Below are positions 50,008-62,669 of a DNA stretch of 64,000 nucleotides, in pieces. Positions within the stretch are counted from its first letter, which is position 1, and the number at the start of each line of letters is the position of its first letter. Both the position numbers and the translations under genes were made by a program. The notes beneath the pieces are model-generated. The model did not search any database, had not been told where the DNA came from, and was given only the letters and a program-made list of their open reading frames with translations. This DNA is from Cristatella mucedo. Lineage: Eukaryota; Bryozoa; Phylactolaemata; Cristatellidae. The stretch spans positions 16,465,001 to 16,529,000 of the forward strand of contig WPIO01000001.1 in the NCBI GenBank assembly GCA_009760855.2, read 5' to 3'.

Positions 50008-52160
50008 GCCCGACTTAATGCTTGCCTTTGGAATCCTCGCTCAACGTGCAATAAACCTCTGGTAATAAGCGACCTTATTTCTGAAAATGGTCTCGACCTG
50101 CTCGCCCTAACTGAAACTTGGCTAAAATCGATAAACTGCCCGACGATTAAAGACGCAGCTCCAACTGATTTCTCATTCTTTCACACCCCTAGATCAATCA
50201 AAACTGGAGGTGGAGTTGCTGTTATCGTGCACCCGCAGTTCAACTTCAAGCCATTTGCTGTACCCTCGAAGCAGTCTTTTGAATCGATCGTCTTGGTCCC
50301 ACCCGAAAACACACTACCGATGGTGGAAGTAGTCTATCGCCCACCAGGTACCATGTCCTCCTTTATCTCAGATTTCTCTCATCTCATTTCGATTGTGTGT
50401 GCAAAAAATCGATCCTTCCTCGTTATGGGTGATTTCAACGTTCACTTTGATAACTTATCTGACGCCTTTAGCACTGAATTTTGTGCATTGACTGACTCGT
50501 TTTCTCTTGTGGCTCATGTGCATGGCCCTACTCACATCAAGAGTCACACACTCGACCAGATTTTCTCATACAACTGCACTTTGTCATCACCAATTATTAC
50601 CAAATCCTGCTTATCTGATCACATGCATATCTCATTCAATCTACAGTGTGTGCCCACCTCCTCCTCTAAAATAACTTGCGAATCGCGAAACCTCAAGACT
50701 CTTGACATCGATGCTGTCCGTGCGAGAATACCTGCTAAGCCTCTGCTGCTCAGTCCTCCCTCCGATCTCTCATTCATTTACGGATAGCTACGACGACCCC
50801 AGCTGACACGCTCGACGAGTTTGCACCTCTGATTAAGCACACTGTGCGCCCTCGCGCAGACGGTCTATGGTTTACCACAGACATTAAACTAGCCAGGTCT
50901 ACTAAGCGCAAGCTTGAAAAAGCATACAAAAGATCAGGACTGACTGTCCATCGGCAGGCATACGAGGACTACTGTAGGTCATACCAATCGATCCTAGCAA
51001 AGGCCAAGTCTAGCTTCTATACAAAAATTGTTGAATCACAGATGCACAGTCCAAAAATGCTGATGTCGACGATCAACCATCTCCTCAACCGCTCCCAGAT
51101 TAGCTCCTTACCTGATGATCCTTGTGATGATCTAGCCGATCGCTTCTCTCGATTCTTTGTGCAGAAGATAGACAAGATCAGGGAGTCCATCCCTACGATG
51201 ACAACATTCCCCCCCTAGAATGTTGTACCCCGATTACTGGCTGCACCTCAATGTCTGCATTTAAGCAGGTCACTAGTGATCTCGTCATGAAGTTCATATC
51301 CAATCAAAGAAGACAGCAAGTCCTTTGGACCCTATTCCCACTGCCCTGCTCCTACGTTGCATTGATCTGCTGCTGCCATGCATAACTAACATCATTAATA
51401 TATCATTAGCCTCAGGCCATGTCCCAGTACCTTTCAAAAAAGCTGTAGTCAGGCCACTTCTCAAGAAAGCGACACTAGACCAAGAGAACTTGCGCAACTA
51501 CCGCCCAGTCTTCCTTCTACCATTCCTATCAAAGACACTGGAACGAGTGGTGGCTGACCAGCTGAACTCATATATTGAAACTTCCAACCTTGCTAGTAAG
51601 TTCCAGTCTGGCTTTAGAGCTAATCACTCCACAGAGTCAGCATTGCTTAGGGTGTACAACGACCTACCTAGGAATGCAGACATGGGTAGAGTGTCTCTGC
51701 TTGTTATGCTCGATCTTTCGGCAGCTTTTGATACTATCGACCACCAAGTTCTTCTAGAGCGCCTCTCAGCTCGCCTGGGCATCACTGGCAATGCTCTGCA
51801 ATGTCCAGGTCCTATCTCAGTGGGAGACTCCAGAGCATTGACATGAATGGACAAAGATCATCCGAGGTACCTCTGAAATATGGGGTACCTCAGAGCTCCG
51901 TGCTAGGTCCGGTTCTTTTCACGGTTTATACTCTCCCTTTTGCTGATGTGATTGCCAAGCACAACCTAGGCTTTCACTTCTATGCGGATGACACTCAGTT
52001 GTACCTTTTGCTTTGATTCCTCCCAGCCTTCGAGCACCTCGAATTCTCCCAACTCACTTGCTGTATGTATTGACGACATCCGCACATGGATGGCAGCACA
52101 TTTTCTGTAACTAAACGATGATAAAACTAACTTATTAGTTATGGGCAAACCCAATGTGAT
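50008..52160 (+). pseudogene. LINE family A, longest copy: APE endonuclease + reverse transcriptase, frameshifted
   Basis: Non-LTR (CR1/L2-like) element. Endonuclease: LDLLALTETWLKS, GGGVAVIV, VMGDFNVHFD, LSDHMHISF, with the Glu, Asp-Phe-Asn and Ser-Asp-His motifs present. RT: WFTTDIKLARSTKRKLEKAY, VVRPLLKKATLD, NYRPVFLLPFLSKTLERVV, QSGFRANHSTESALL, LDLSAAFDTIDHQ, GVPQSSVLGPVLF and an intact FYADDTQLY. The reading frame changes near 50785, 51220, 51820 and 52010, and a stop lies just before 50008. The 3' part (C-terminus, UTR and tail) is missing after 52160, and no ORF1 is seen. Upstream bases 49699-50007 are unrecognised. Not mobile now. Confidence 0.93.
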
Positions 52161-52165
52161 ATTAT

Positions 52166-52191
52166 GGAGCATTTGTGACTACAAATGCTCC
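52166..52191. other. Perfect 11-bp hairpin at the LINE/MANEA junction
   Basis: GGAGCATTTGT, loop GACT, then ACAAATGCTCC. It starts a few bases after the LINE homology stops and about 240 bp downstream of the MANEA stop on the minus strand, so it could lie in the MANEA 3' UTR. Confidence 0.8.
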
Positions 52192-52433
52192 AGTTTATCT
52201 ATCCATCTAGTGAAAGGTGACATTGAAATAGGACATCCAGATTGCGTGCAGATGCCATAGACTTCATAACAAGTCAAACGACTCTAAAGCCACCATGTCA
52301 AATAAGCACACGATGAGGATAAATACAGACTGTAAATATATGTATGCACGATTCCGGCCACAAGAGAATGCAAATCCAAGCGCCGGGCAAGGGAATATTG
52401 CGGTCAATATAGCCACCCAGCAGTATCAGCTGC

Positions 52434-55400
52434 CTACAGCAGCTGAGTGCCCGGCATTTTTTCAATCCAGCTTCGGGTTTGCTCAATATATGCGTCTGGA
52501 TTCTGCGGAATGTAGCTCTCATACTGGTAGCCTCCAGCACCGGCTATGCGTGGCACAGCCGACTCGATCTGGGTGCCTTCGTGCCACTCGTTATACGACG
52601 TAATGCTTACTATATCCGGTGCATAGGACAAAGCCTGAGCAAAGTATCGATCGTAATAGGCCCCACCTTCTCGATCCTTCCGGTTCTTGCTGTTCCACGG
52701 CCTAACGCGGGTGTCAGCATAGCCCGGGCCGACGCTGGGCACAAACAACATGTTGTGCAGCTTGCAGTACGATGCCATCATGTGCCAGTTGGCCGGCCTC
52801 GAGCCGTAGACGAAAGTGTCGCTGACGAAGTAGGTGTACATGCCGTCGAAGCCGGCAGCGTACAGCTCGGACTGGTGTTGCGCCTCCACCACTAGCCCAA
52901 CGAAGAGTGCATCGTGCAGCGTGGTGCGCACGCTGAGCGAGCCTGCTCGTCCGAGCAGGCGGCGCCACTCTTTGGGAGGCGTCTGGTACGAGTCGTATAT
53001 GTAAAACAGAGGCAAGGCAATGTTGCTTGACATCACCCGGCGCCTGTAGAAGGCGCTGTGGTTGCCGTACGTGTCGATGAGGTAAATGACGCTGCTACGC
53101 ACCGTGCTCGCGTTTCTCCCAGCAAAGGGCTCGATGTGAAAGCACACCTGCAACGACGCCACGCTCCGATCAGATTCAAGGACAAGAATAGTGCTGGCAC
53201 ATGTGTGCTCACACGCCCGCAGGGAAGGCAAGAATGAGGGGATACTTCTGAAAACCTCACATGCTAATAACTTTAGCCCAGCATGGCAGCCACAAGATCA
53301 GCGTGCAAGCAAACGAAGTGAACTGGGAGTGGAAGTGGAAAAAGTGGGAACCACAAGCGTAGCGCGGGAGCGATGGCGCTTCTGTGCGACTCTCCTACTC
53401 TGCTGCATTCAAGGTGGGAAACATCGACGAACACAGCTAGAGCACATGCGATAAGACGTCGAATGGAGAACAGCTAGGTAAGCTAGCTGAAGACCCTGAC
53501 CACAATTCGGTCGCTTGTCCAGAGCTATCAGGTGAGGCAGCGATCAAGCATATGCATTACATGCGCTCAGCAGCAGCCTAATGTTCGTTGGCAAGAAAAT
53601 TAGTTCTGGCAGAGTCAGATGACGGCAACCAGGTCTGACCTTAAGCTAAACTGGCCCACCTTATCGAGCTATTCTTGATGGATGCTCACGCACAGCGCTA
53701 AGAAAGGACTGTGATGCAGCTTCTACTGAGAAATCGATATTATACAGCTGCATTCCATACACGGAGGAGGAGGGCCTAAGTACAGGTACAGTATAAAAAC
53801 TAAATCTGCTTAAGTATGAGTCCAAAAAATTGGAGCAGGAAAAGTAACTCGGCTCTATCTATAGTGCGCTGCTCATATCTTGGAGCAGCCCGAGATATCC
53901 AACAAACGTGGAACGTGGCACTTACTACAGAGTCATAGTCGAGACTCCAATTAATGGAAAAAGCGTGCGGCTTGGCTGCCAGCCGAAGGCTTGTCTTTTC
54001 AAACTTGGCAGCACAACGGTTTACAGTGAAGTAATTTACAACAGAAGGGCGTGAGGCTCCCATGAGCTACCTGTGGAACGTCCTTGTCAAGAGACTTCAG
54101 GTGTAACGCAGCTCCCAGGACATTCGTGACTTTCTCTTACTGATCAAGTTTAATGAGCAAATACATTGAAAACACTATTTCCAACTCGACCTCATTTCGC
54201 GAATGCATGGTATGCAGGGGGGAGCACAATGAAACAGTATATACTATATCTCAGAACAGCTGTGTAGGTGTGAAAAGTCATCAATGCAGACTAAGAGGTT
54301 ACACTCAATTATGGACTCTGACAGCGAGCAGTAGGACTTCGAGTAACTCATTATTATCAGACTACACCAGATACCATTGCCGACGAGTCACCAACGTTTG
54401 GCAGCCGTGACCATACGCCAACGAGTCACCAACGTTTGGCAGCCGTGACCATACAATGTGGCAAGCAAAGGCCGAAGGCAATGACATTATGCATCTAACT
54501 TCTCTATCTATTAGTCTGGTTAAGAAATTTCTAGTCTGGGCAAAGTGACACCCAAAAGACACACCACCACAAGTACCCGATTACTTGGTGCCAGTGATTA
54601 CTGTACCTTAAGATCATACTTAGCTGCAGAATCCAATATGGCAGGAACAAGGGGATCAACTGGTTTTCCCTCCTCATCGCTCAAACCAGAAGGGTACCAC
54701 GAGATGCTGACCACACCTGCCAGGTTAAAAAAGGTTCATACATGTCGAGTTGCTCACAGAGTACATGGCCAAAACTTTGTGACCATGGTATGGCTGATGT
54801 GAGCAGCATATTTAGCAGTTCACTCAATGAACAATACGGCCAATGCTTCCTAAAACAGCAGCAAGTACGTGCAAAGTAGTTTTGACAGTTGCAACAGCAT
54901 GCAAGCACAAATGCACGTGATAGCAGTGCATCGATCAGTGTAACCAGGAGGTAGTGCCATAGGTCACTGTTCCTACCATCTCAGCAAGAGCATGAGCCAA
55001 ACGCTTATGCTCAGCGTCACACGTGTGAACGATCCCGCTGCTGATATAACTAGGTGGTCATGACAATTACCCAGTGCGACTACTGACGTCTGCACAGCAT
55101 CGTCAGCATTCGAAAGAATTCATTAACTAAGCCAAATTCTGCTCTTTTACGTATGAAATACGTGGAAGACAAGCAGACATCCTGAGTACACAGTAATGTG
55201 TGAGACTAGACTGCTAGAGGGTCTTTGCTTGTCTGTCTTCTTGCGTTTGGGTTAGTAGCACCTATCATAAGATTATCTTATTATTATAAGCTTGGTTTTG
55301 GTGAACTATTCGTGACATTTGCTTCTACTTTCTTCTAATATTGGCTTCATGCTCAATTAACTGCCAAAACTGTGATTGGCATCGACGGCAAAATTATTTT

Positions 55401-58400
55401 TGCGCATACATATCCATGAGGCCAACGAGAGACCAAGATCAATGAAGTTCTCATATCCAGTAGGGATCGATTCAACAACCTTCGTAATCTGAACCAATGC
55501 TCCGTCAGCTTTGCTATCGAGTCCCCACCCCAGGCAATCCAGCTGACTTCGGTTCACCGATATTTGTGCTCCTATCGTAATGCCAGGTTGCTTGGCCATT
55601 AATCGAGAGATGAGGGTCACACATTAGCCTGAGTCACCAAGTGCCCGAGTCTCAAGTCGTCCATGTAGACTTTGAGGCTCTGTATTTTCGAGCCCATTTT
55701 AGGTATGAATGAATGTGATTCATCTCCATGGTTTGGTCCACTTCATTAGCCATAGAAATTCATTTTTGTCTTGGGGAACTGGTACAGTCATGCTCGTCGT
55801 CACTTGGTAGTATTAAACTAGCCGAGGAAAGAGGCGGTCCAAGCACAAGTAATAATGATAATAATAATAAAAAATTTGCATAGAGCCCAAGAAGAGAACT
55901 CAATCTCTTTCAAGTCACTTTTTGGATATTCTGGAAAAAACTAGTAGCTGCCCAACATGATTGCCCAGTGACTGGCTGATAAGAATGCACTGGTACACTA
56001 AGCTGCACATGTCTACATTTCCCAGTTACCGTGTGCACTGTGGTTTAGCCCCCTCATCTTAGCCAAGTGGTATCATGTTGCCCATTACTGCACCTTCGAA
56101 TCACTAATTCCCAGATTCCAGCTACACGTTTAGCTATGCAAATCGAGAAAAGATGGGACAGAAAACAGCTTCATGAGAAGCATTGTATGAAAACGCCCTA
56201 CTGATTTAACACCAACAGAACAACAAATTAAGGATTTCAGCAGTGTTGAAAGAAACAGCCAAGTAACGCAGACAACAAGAACTCTGTGTCTGAAAATAAA
56301 AAAGGATATGGAAGAACAAGCACGATCTCTTTCTGCTTTTTCGATCGCACATTTTCCACTTCATTCTCAAAGATGTAATTTTGGAGTGCTTCCGGTTTGT
56401 TTAAACTTGGAATTATCCTTGCTCGGAGGCACGGCCAGAGTATGAAATCGGCCAACTTCAATACAGTGTAGACTCGAAGCCTACATTAACAATAGACATG
56501 ATGATAATATACACATGTTAGAAGAGCTTTACTCGCAGATGCTTCGGTGGTGCTTAGGTTGAAGTTTTTCAAATTAAAGTAAAATGGTAGACATGTTTTG
56601 CTTAAATGAGCTTGTTTTAAGTGAAGGTTTTTATATGCCCAACTTACCAGGAGTCAGCAAATCAAATAGTAGGAGCAGGGTACCAACCAGTGAGTCTGAA
56701 AAAACTGTCTTTTAAGAAATTGGAAGGTGATTAAGATACTTGCTGCAGAAGCTCAGATTCGACCCTCTTTGTCGAGAAGAGAAGTAAAAAAAAGTTAGCT
56801 GATCCAAAAGCCTTATTTATATAGCAGAAGAGCCTTAGTTGCCTGCTGGGCAATTAAAGATAACCCACAGCAGGACTCGAACACACCTCATGGGTCATGA
56901 AGTGTGAGCCCCTTACCCCTGGGCTAAGACCTAGAGGCCATGGTCCAACATTGACGACACATGATAACTCCAATTACCACCTCGATCCCTCGAGACTGAA
57001 CAAGTAACAGATCGAGATCAGATAAAGCGGGCATCATACATTAAGTGATGCAAACTCGTCCAGGGTAATATATGGCTCACAGCTGAGAATCATTTCTCTA
57101 AAGCAGCTACAAATGTTCAAACAGACCCGAATCAAGCAAGGAGGTTGGCGAATGTGCATTCAGACTACCGTAAAGTGCCTAGAAAGAGAACGAGTTCTCT
57201 GAGGGTGCCATTTCAAATCATTACTATTATTATTATCATAACGTAAGTCAGTAATCAAAACGACCATATATTCTTGAGTAAAACAGAGCACAAAGTATAA
57301 GTTGCAGAATAATCGAAAAGTGTTTTGCTACAAAATAAACCAACTCCTAAACGTGTTAGGAAAATCTCAAGCAATACACTACCAACCTGCATATAGTCGG
57401 CTTGAAGATGCCACATTTTATAGATCCCGGGAGAGCAGCTCAGCCAGGAAAGTAGTTATTCTGAACAACTGCCATCATACCTATTCGTGCCCTTCGTATC
57501 TCTTGCATATGAAAATCAATCACAGCAGGATCTTGGGAGCTGTATGGTCCCAGCTGTGGATAAAAGTTTGCACCAATGTCGAGCGGTGGTGCATGTCGAC
57601 CTTTAGGGTACATGTCAGTGACTTTCTGGTCCCAGTGTGGTAGGTACCTGCAGCCATTGTTTGTACAAAACTTGGCCAGCGACCAATGAGCCCCATCACA
57701 CACACATTTTCACAAGGATACACACAGCTCCAGTTACAGAGACATTTCTATTACAGAAGCGCTAACACTTCAAGACACCGTTGTGGGTTGGAGTCCAGCA
57801 ACAGGCAATCCTTTTATGCTCACAGCAAGTAGGGTAATACTAATCATAATACTCAGTAAAACATTTATATACAAGCACCAAGAGAACTAAATCTCTTTCT
57901 AAGCACTTAAAAATGCTGGAAACAAGCATGTCGATTGGTTAGTGGTAGCATTCACAATTTCCGCACACAATAGACAACTCACACAAATGGAGCAAAGGCT
58001 GTGAGGAACCGGTGTTTTTAGCCTTTTTACAATGTCATAGTGAGGATAAACAAGTTAAAAGTTGGCTGATATAAGAGCTTTATTTACACTGCGTTAGAAG
58101 AGCCTTAGCAGCTATCACACCATTCACAGCAGGCAAAAGAATTGCCTGCTGCAGAACATGTAAACCACGACCAAAATTGTGAAAGAAGTGTGAGCACATG
58201 TAAAATCCAGAAAAGGATTTATTTCTCATTACAGGTGTTATACAAATGTATTGTTATGCTATTGTTATTATTTTTATTACCCCTTGGCTAAAGGATGTCG
58301 TGATGTCGAACTTGCATCAGCTATATAAATGAGGCTGTTGAATCAGCCAGCCATTACTTTTTTACTTTATGAAACCAGCATCAGTAGAAAGCAATGCATC

Positions 58401-59199
58401 CCAACCAGAAGCAGGACCAGAGTAAAAGCAAACAGAAAATTCTTATGACCAAAACCTGAGTCCCATCAACTGAGGCATGCCAAATTTAAACAGAAATCCA
58501 GCAGAAATATTTCTACACTACAAGTATGTACGAGAGCTCATGCAGAAATCAGAACAAATGTATGACTATAAACATAGGTACTGGATAATTGCGATAAAAA
58601 AATTAACACAACCATCGCAAGTCTCCAGTTCTGCAGTAACAAGCTGTAAGACAAATAAAAAAGATAATGGGCAGATTTCCCAGAGCCAACAGCATAACAG
58701 GTATGGTATAACAGCATTCATGCTACCGAGCAATCACTTTGCTCTCTCGTCTAAAAGAAAAACGAATGTGTGGCTTTCCCGACAATTTAAGCACAGACTA
58801 CATCACTCAAGGCAACTTTTTCGAACACTGAAACTCAGACTAGCAGCATAATTCCCAATCTCTCGCATTATATCCAGAACTTCCCAGCAGTTACCTACAT
58901 TGAGGAAAGCCAAACTTAAGATCATTACACCACACACGCAGCAGGTGCAACATTGAGAAAATAGAAAGCAGTTAACTAACACAAAACCTAAAAATGGTGC
59001 CGAGTGCCAGTTACATGTCTCTAAGTTTTAGCGTGGAAATTTGCTGCAAGACTCAGCCGAAAATGCCAAGACAGCTAGTTGACAGAAATTTGGCAAGACA
59101 GCCAAGCCTGATCTCATCATTCTCAGAAGATTTAGTCAGAATCGTGTATAACTGTATATTTCAATACCTGCATATATATATATATATCTATATATATAT

Positions 59200-59294
<95 letters not shown>

Positions 59295-62254
59295 CTCACA
59301 CCTACAGGTATATAAACCCTTTTATACATTATTTATTTTATATATTATTTATACATTATATTGTGTGCGTACAAGTGTGAGTTCACATGCAGACAGTTCA
59401 ATACTATGTTATCATACATAAAAAAATATACAAATAATAATAATAATACATTTGATATAGCCCCCTCAGAGAAATCAGTCTCTTTCTAGGCACTTTACAT
59501 TTGCTGCAAAGGAAGCAGAATCGAATGAATAATGGTAGCATACTCAATGAACAACAAGAATAATATGGTTAGGGGTGCCGTGCACAGGGTCAGCATGCAG
59601 GTATAGTTAGTGGCAGCATAATAATAGTGACCTTTGTATAGTATCCCAATAATAATATTAATAATAATAATAACAACACACTTGATAAAGCACCCTCAGA
59701 GAATTCAATCTTTCTAGGCGCTTTACATTTGCTGCAAAGGAATCCCAAGAGAACTAAATCTCTGTAAGGGTACTTCTCATATGTTGCAAAGGGAGCATGC
59801 CAATTGATTTGTGAAAACAGGTGCAGTGTCAGCATGCATAAGCATTAAAAGAATATTTTACAAGGATCTAACAAATGCTACCAGAATCAGGTGGGTTTTC
59901 GGCTTTTAAATGTCATTCGCGCCCTCAGGTCCTGTGTGGATAATAAATTAGCTGTTCCATTCCTCTGCTTAAAGACCCTGGGCAACAGAAGCTTTGGCTC
60001 TGCAGGTCCTAGACTGTGGAACTCGCTTCCACAATTCTTACGCAACGACAACTACTCTACTACTGCCGACTATGGCTCATCCTTTTCAGCGGTCCTGAGC
60101 TGCTACTTCTATGCTACTCACTACCTCAACTGCTCTCCTGACTCTGCTATGCTTCCCACTTTCCCTTTGTTGCATGAGACGAAGTCTGTTGGCTACCGAA
60201 TGCGTACCAAAAGCCGCTTAGGCTGTGAGTGCGCTATACAAAACTCTCATTCGTAACACCCACATAGTCTTTATGGCTTTGTGGAGTTACAGACGGAGAT
60301 ACATTACATGTCAGGTGATGTCGTGACGTCAAAGTGAGCTCCAAGCTTTAGGAGTATATGAACTAAGGACACGACCTCCAGACGATTTGGGGTTACTTAA
60401 AGGAGCAGCTAAACAATCCGAGTCAAAATAGCTGGCAGTACGATGCCAGCCTGATTGGGAAGTAGTTCAGAAAGGTAGGCCTGAGCAAGATATTACAGGA
60501 ACCTAAAAGTGAGTGACAAAGCCTTAAAGTCAATATGCTCTTTGAAGGACAGCCAGTGTAGGTCGGTGAGAAGTGATGTTATGAGCCTAACCCCAGCGTT
60601 CACGACACGCAAGCCTGGCTGTAGAGTTTTGCCCCAACTACATCCCCTGACTTGCCAATTAAAAAGAAGCTAAAAACACATCTGTTTTTATCACAGCATT
60701 TGGTGAAACATTGTGATTCGACCTTTGTGTGCTTAAATAAAATAAATAGATAAAAAATCCTAGCTGATTAAACAGCCTCTTTTGGTATAGCGTCAGGAGA
60801 CCCTTTACGGCTATCACCACCGCTTGCAGCGGCGATTAAGGATCGCCCACCGCAGGATTCGAACCACGACCTCGGGACCGAGGTCGTGAAAGCAACCACC
60901 TTACCTAGTGTGCCATCACGGCTCACCTTATGCATGCTTACAATGTGCTTGCTACCACTAACCACATTTACACGCTAACACTGCGCCACTATTATTATTG
61001 AATTACTACTGCACACTAGGCAGAAGTCGAGATGTCATAAATGAATGGACCAGCTTGGATGTGGTGTCCCTGTCGAAGCAGACCCAAGTTCTTAATGTTA
61101 TGTAGCTGAAATCAGGTCGACTTGACCGTGGAGCTGATGTCGTGGTCTAGTGAAAGGTCATTTATGTAAGGCGGTTGCTTTTCACGACCTCGTTACCGAG
61201 GTCGTGGTTCGAATCCTGCGGTGGGCGATCCTTCATCGCCGCTGCAAGCGGTGGTGATAGCCGTAAATGGTCTCCTGACGCTATACAAAAGGAGGCTGTT
61301 AAATGAGCTAGTATTTTCTTTTGACCGGGTCAGTCAGGTGGGTCGCCAGGAAAACCGACAGACCGATGACTGACTCACAGCCGACTGCTAAAAAGGCTAG
61401 GGTAGCTGTCAAAATGCAAAAATCATACTCAGCACAATCGTGATGAAAATTTTATTAGTTTTTTCCTTAAGACCATGACGTAATTGCAGGAGCAAAAACT
61501 TGGCTGCTCCGATGAGAGCTACCGGATAATAACAAAACGAGTCGTTGATGCTTTCGCGGGAATGAAGGTGAAGGCTGAGCTACGGCTTTATGGAGGAGGA
61601 ACGGAGACGGGCAGAGTTCAGGAATATAACCTCAAAGCTTTTTGGAATAACTGTAGAAATAATAGCAACACTCCCAAGCTGTCGCGGCGAACGCTCACGA
61701 GCCACAGCACTCATTTGAAGGCCCAATCTAGAAGCGGCATCAGTTTTTACAACCGTTCACTGGCCAAGCATGTGCATGTGTCAAAGGCCGGAGTCTGACA
61801 CAGCAGAACGGTACAAGAGTTAATCGGGATTTCGGGCGGGTTCTCTAAGTTCAGGACCCGAGTTACTTTTTGAATGAAAAGATCGCACATACCTGTGATT
61901 CCAATGCAGCCACATTCCGTCTACGTCTGGAGTTCCGTACCAGGCGTAGTAGAACACGTGCGCATTGTAATTGGGCTTTGCGTCGATACTACCCAGCACC
62001 TTCGGTTCAGTGGCTTTTCTAGCGATGTCGACAATCCAGTTGCTAGTGATTGCGATAAAGGAAGTCCTGGCGATCACTTGGGGAACATCGACAATATCTG
62101 AATCGACAGTCTCGACGTTGCGAAGCTCGCCAACTCGGGAGCTGCCATCGCGAGTTCGCACGTGGAAATAGAAAACAGCAGCTACGCTTAGCAGACAGGC
62201 CGCGACGAGCAATGCCCTTTTCCCTTTTCGGATTCGGTTCAATATAATCCTCAT
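52434..62254 (-). CDS. MANEA: Glycoprotein endo-alpha-1,2-mannosidase (GH99), MANEA-like
   Basis: Family knowledge: MANEA is a Golgi type II membrane enzyme that cuts glucosylated mannose from N-glycans by an internal endo-alpha-1,2 cleavage, letting glycoproteins bypass ER glucosidases. Four exons: 61893-62254, 57481-57647, 54607-54716 and 52434-53147; phases 2, 1 and 0 all join. Product 450 aa; the human enzyme is about 460. A signal anchor is at about residues 13-31 ([17 protein letters not shown]). Then [28 protein letters not shown] (across a junction), [47 protein letters not shown] and FDGMYTYF. The catalytic [14 protein letters not shown] has the two Glu at about 400 and 403. All hallmark motifs are intact. 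ATG at 62252-62254, stop TAG at 52434-52436. The family also includes MANEAL, and I cannot separate the two. Confidence 0.95.
53148..54606 (-). other. MANEA last intron
   Basis: 1.46-kb intron with a 38-bp direct tandem duplication at 54379-54454 and no other recognised content. Confidence 0.6.
54379..54454. repeat. Two-copy 38-bp tandem duplication
   Basis: Adjacent copies at 54379-54416 and 54417-54454, differing at one base. Unit includes GAGTCACCAACGTTTGGCAG. Confidence 0.97.
56785..56945 (-). repeat. SINE-2 copy
   Basis: A-rich start, AAAAGTTAGCTGATCC, TAGCAGAAGAGCCTTAG, GGACTCGAACACACC (reverse box B) and CCCCTTACCCCTGGGCTAAG (reverse box A). Similar to 23185-23345. Confidence 0.75.
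57165..57240 (+). repeat. LINE family A 3' tail
   Basis: GTAAAGTGCCTAGAAAGAGA, GAGTTCTCTGAGGGTGCC, ending in ATT repeats. Confidence 0.85.
57760..58370. repeat. Cluster of SINE-2 and LINE-A fragments
   Basis: SINE-like box B (GTTGGAGTCCAGC) at about 57785, a LINE-A reverse tail and body at 57855-58040 (GAGAACTAAATCTCTTTC), a SINE-2 at about 58050-58205 and another SINE 3' end at 58290-58370 (TATATAAATGAGGCTGTTGA). All lie in the first MANEA intron. Boundaries are approximate. Confidence 0.55.
59165..59295. repeat. (TA)n microsatellite with TG/CA interruptions
   Basis: Long alternating TA tract with short CA, TG and TC interruptions in the first MANEA intron. Confidence 0.95.
59430..60645. 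repeat. Nested LINEs: family B (plus) inserted in family A (minus)
   Basis: Reverse family A tails at 59430-59625 and 59645-59730. Family A continues to about 59913 (GGCTTTTAAATGTCAT) and resumes at about 60308 (GTCAGGTGATGTCGTGACG) to about 60645. Between them is a plus-oriented family B 3' end, 59914-60312, with [12 protein letters not shown] and the standard 3' UTR ending ATACATTACAT. The intact arrangement of the family A bases is seen at 42045-42090. Confidence 0.85.
60752..60928 (-). repeat. SINE-1 copy
   Basis: Near full-length; about 90% like 15391-15571 by eye, with CGACCTCGGGACCGAGGTCG palindrome and box B reverse GGATTCGAACC. A-rich end at 60752. Confidence 0.9.
61140..61320 (+). 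repeat. SINE-1 copy
   Basis: GTAAGGCGGTTGC, CGACCTCGTTACCGAGGTCG, GGTTCGAATCCTGCGG (consensus box B), CGCCGCTGCAAGCGGTGG and a TTTTCTTTT end. Opposite in orientation to the copy at 60752-60928, 210 bp away. The start (box A) is degraded. Confidence 0.88.
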
Positions 62255-62669
62255 ATTAAAGGCAAACGCTATTTAAAGTTAATCTTCTAAAAAATCTCCG
62301 GCCATAACTAGAGGAGCAACTTTTAAGTGAGGCGACCTCCAACTGGAGTGAACGCCAACACTAGCTGGGACTTGAACCGCCCACGCCTGAAGGTCAAGGA
62401 TGTATTATCGTCGGTTATTTCTGCCATTAACGCTTCTTAGCCGACGCAAATATGACCTGAAATCTAGCATGTTTGCATATGTATTTTAAAATTATTGGAT
62501 TTATTATCATTTCAACAGTTTTAAACACTAAAATTTTCAGGTTCCCAATTACATCCTTTTTACAAACGCTAGGGGTAGTGGTGTCGGGCATCTTGAAACT
62601 CGCACGCGATCATTCGTTTCGGAGACCTTCGGCGGGCGGTTGCCGGGGTAACGTCACCGAAGCTTCGCA
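62255..62669. promoter_or_regulatory. Upstream region of MANEA, possible shared promoter
   Basis: 415 bp between the MANEA start codon (minus) and a candidate start codon on plus at 62670. Its right half (62590-62669) is CpG-rich (TTCGGCGGGCGGTTGCCGGG). No clear TATA box. A bidirectional promoter is an inference from gene arrangement. Confidence 0.4.

Larger units (their letters stand above)
54717..57480 (-). other. MANEA second intron
   Basis: 2.8 kb with a LINE family A reverse tail at about 55848-55925 (GAACTCAATCTCTTTCAAG), a SINE-2 at 56785-56945 and a plus LINE tail at 57165-57240. Remainder unrecognised. Confidence 0.6.

Noticed and set aside
50008-52160. Active autonomous retrotransposon
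   Set aside because: At least four frame breaks, a missing 3' end and no ORF1.
58477-58851. 124-codon plus ORF inside the first MANEA intron
   Set aside because: Lys/Ser/His-rich, no motif recognised, and no supporting splice or regulatory signals.
61484-61798. 104-codon plus ORF inside the first MANEA intron
   Set aside because: No family resemblance, no promoter, splice or poly(A) context seen; length is within chance for 64 kb.
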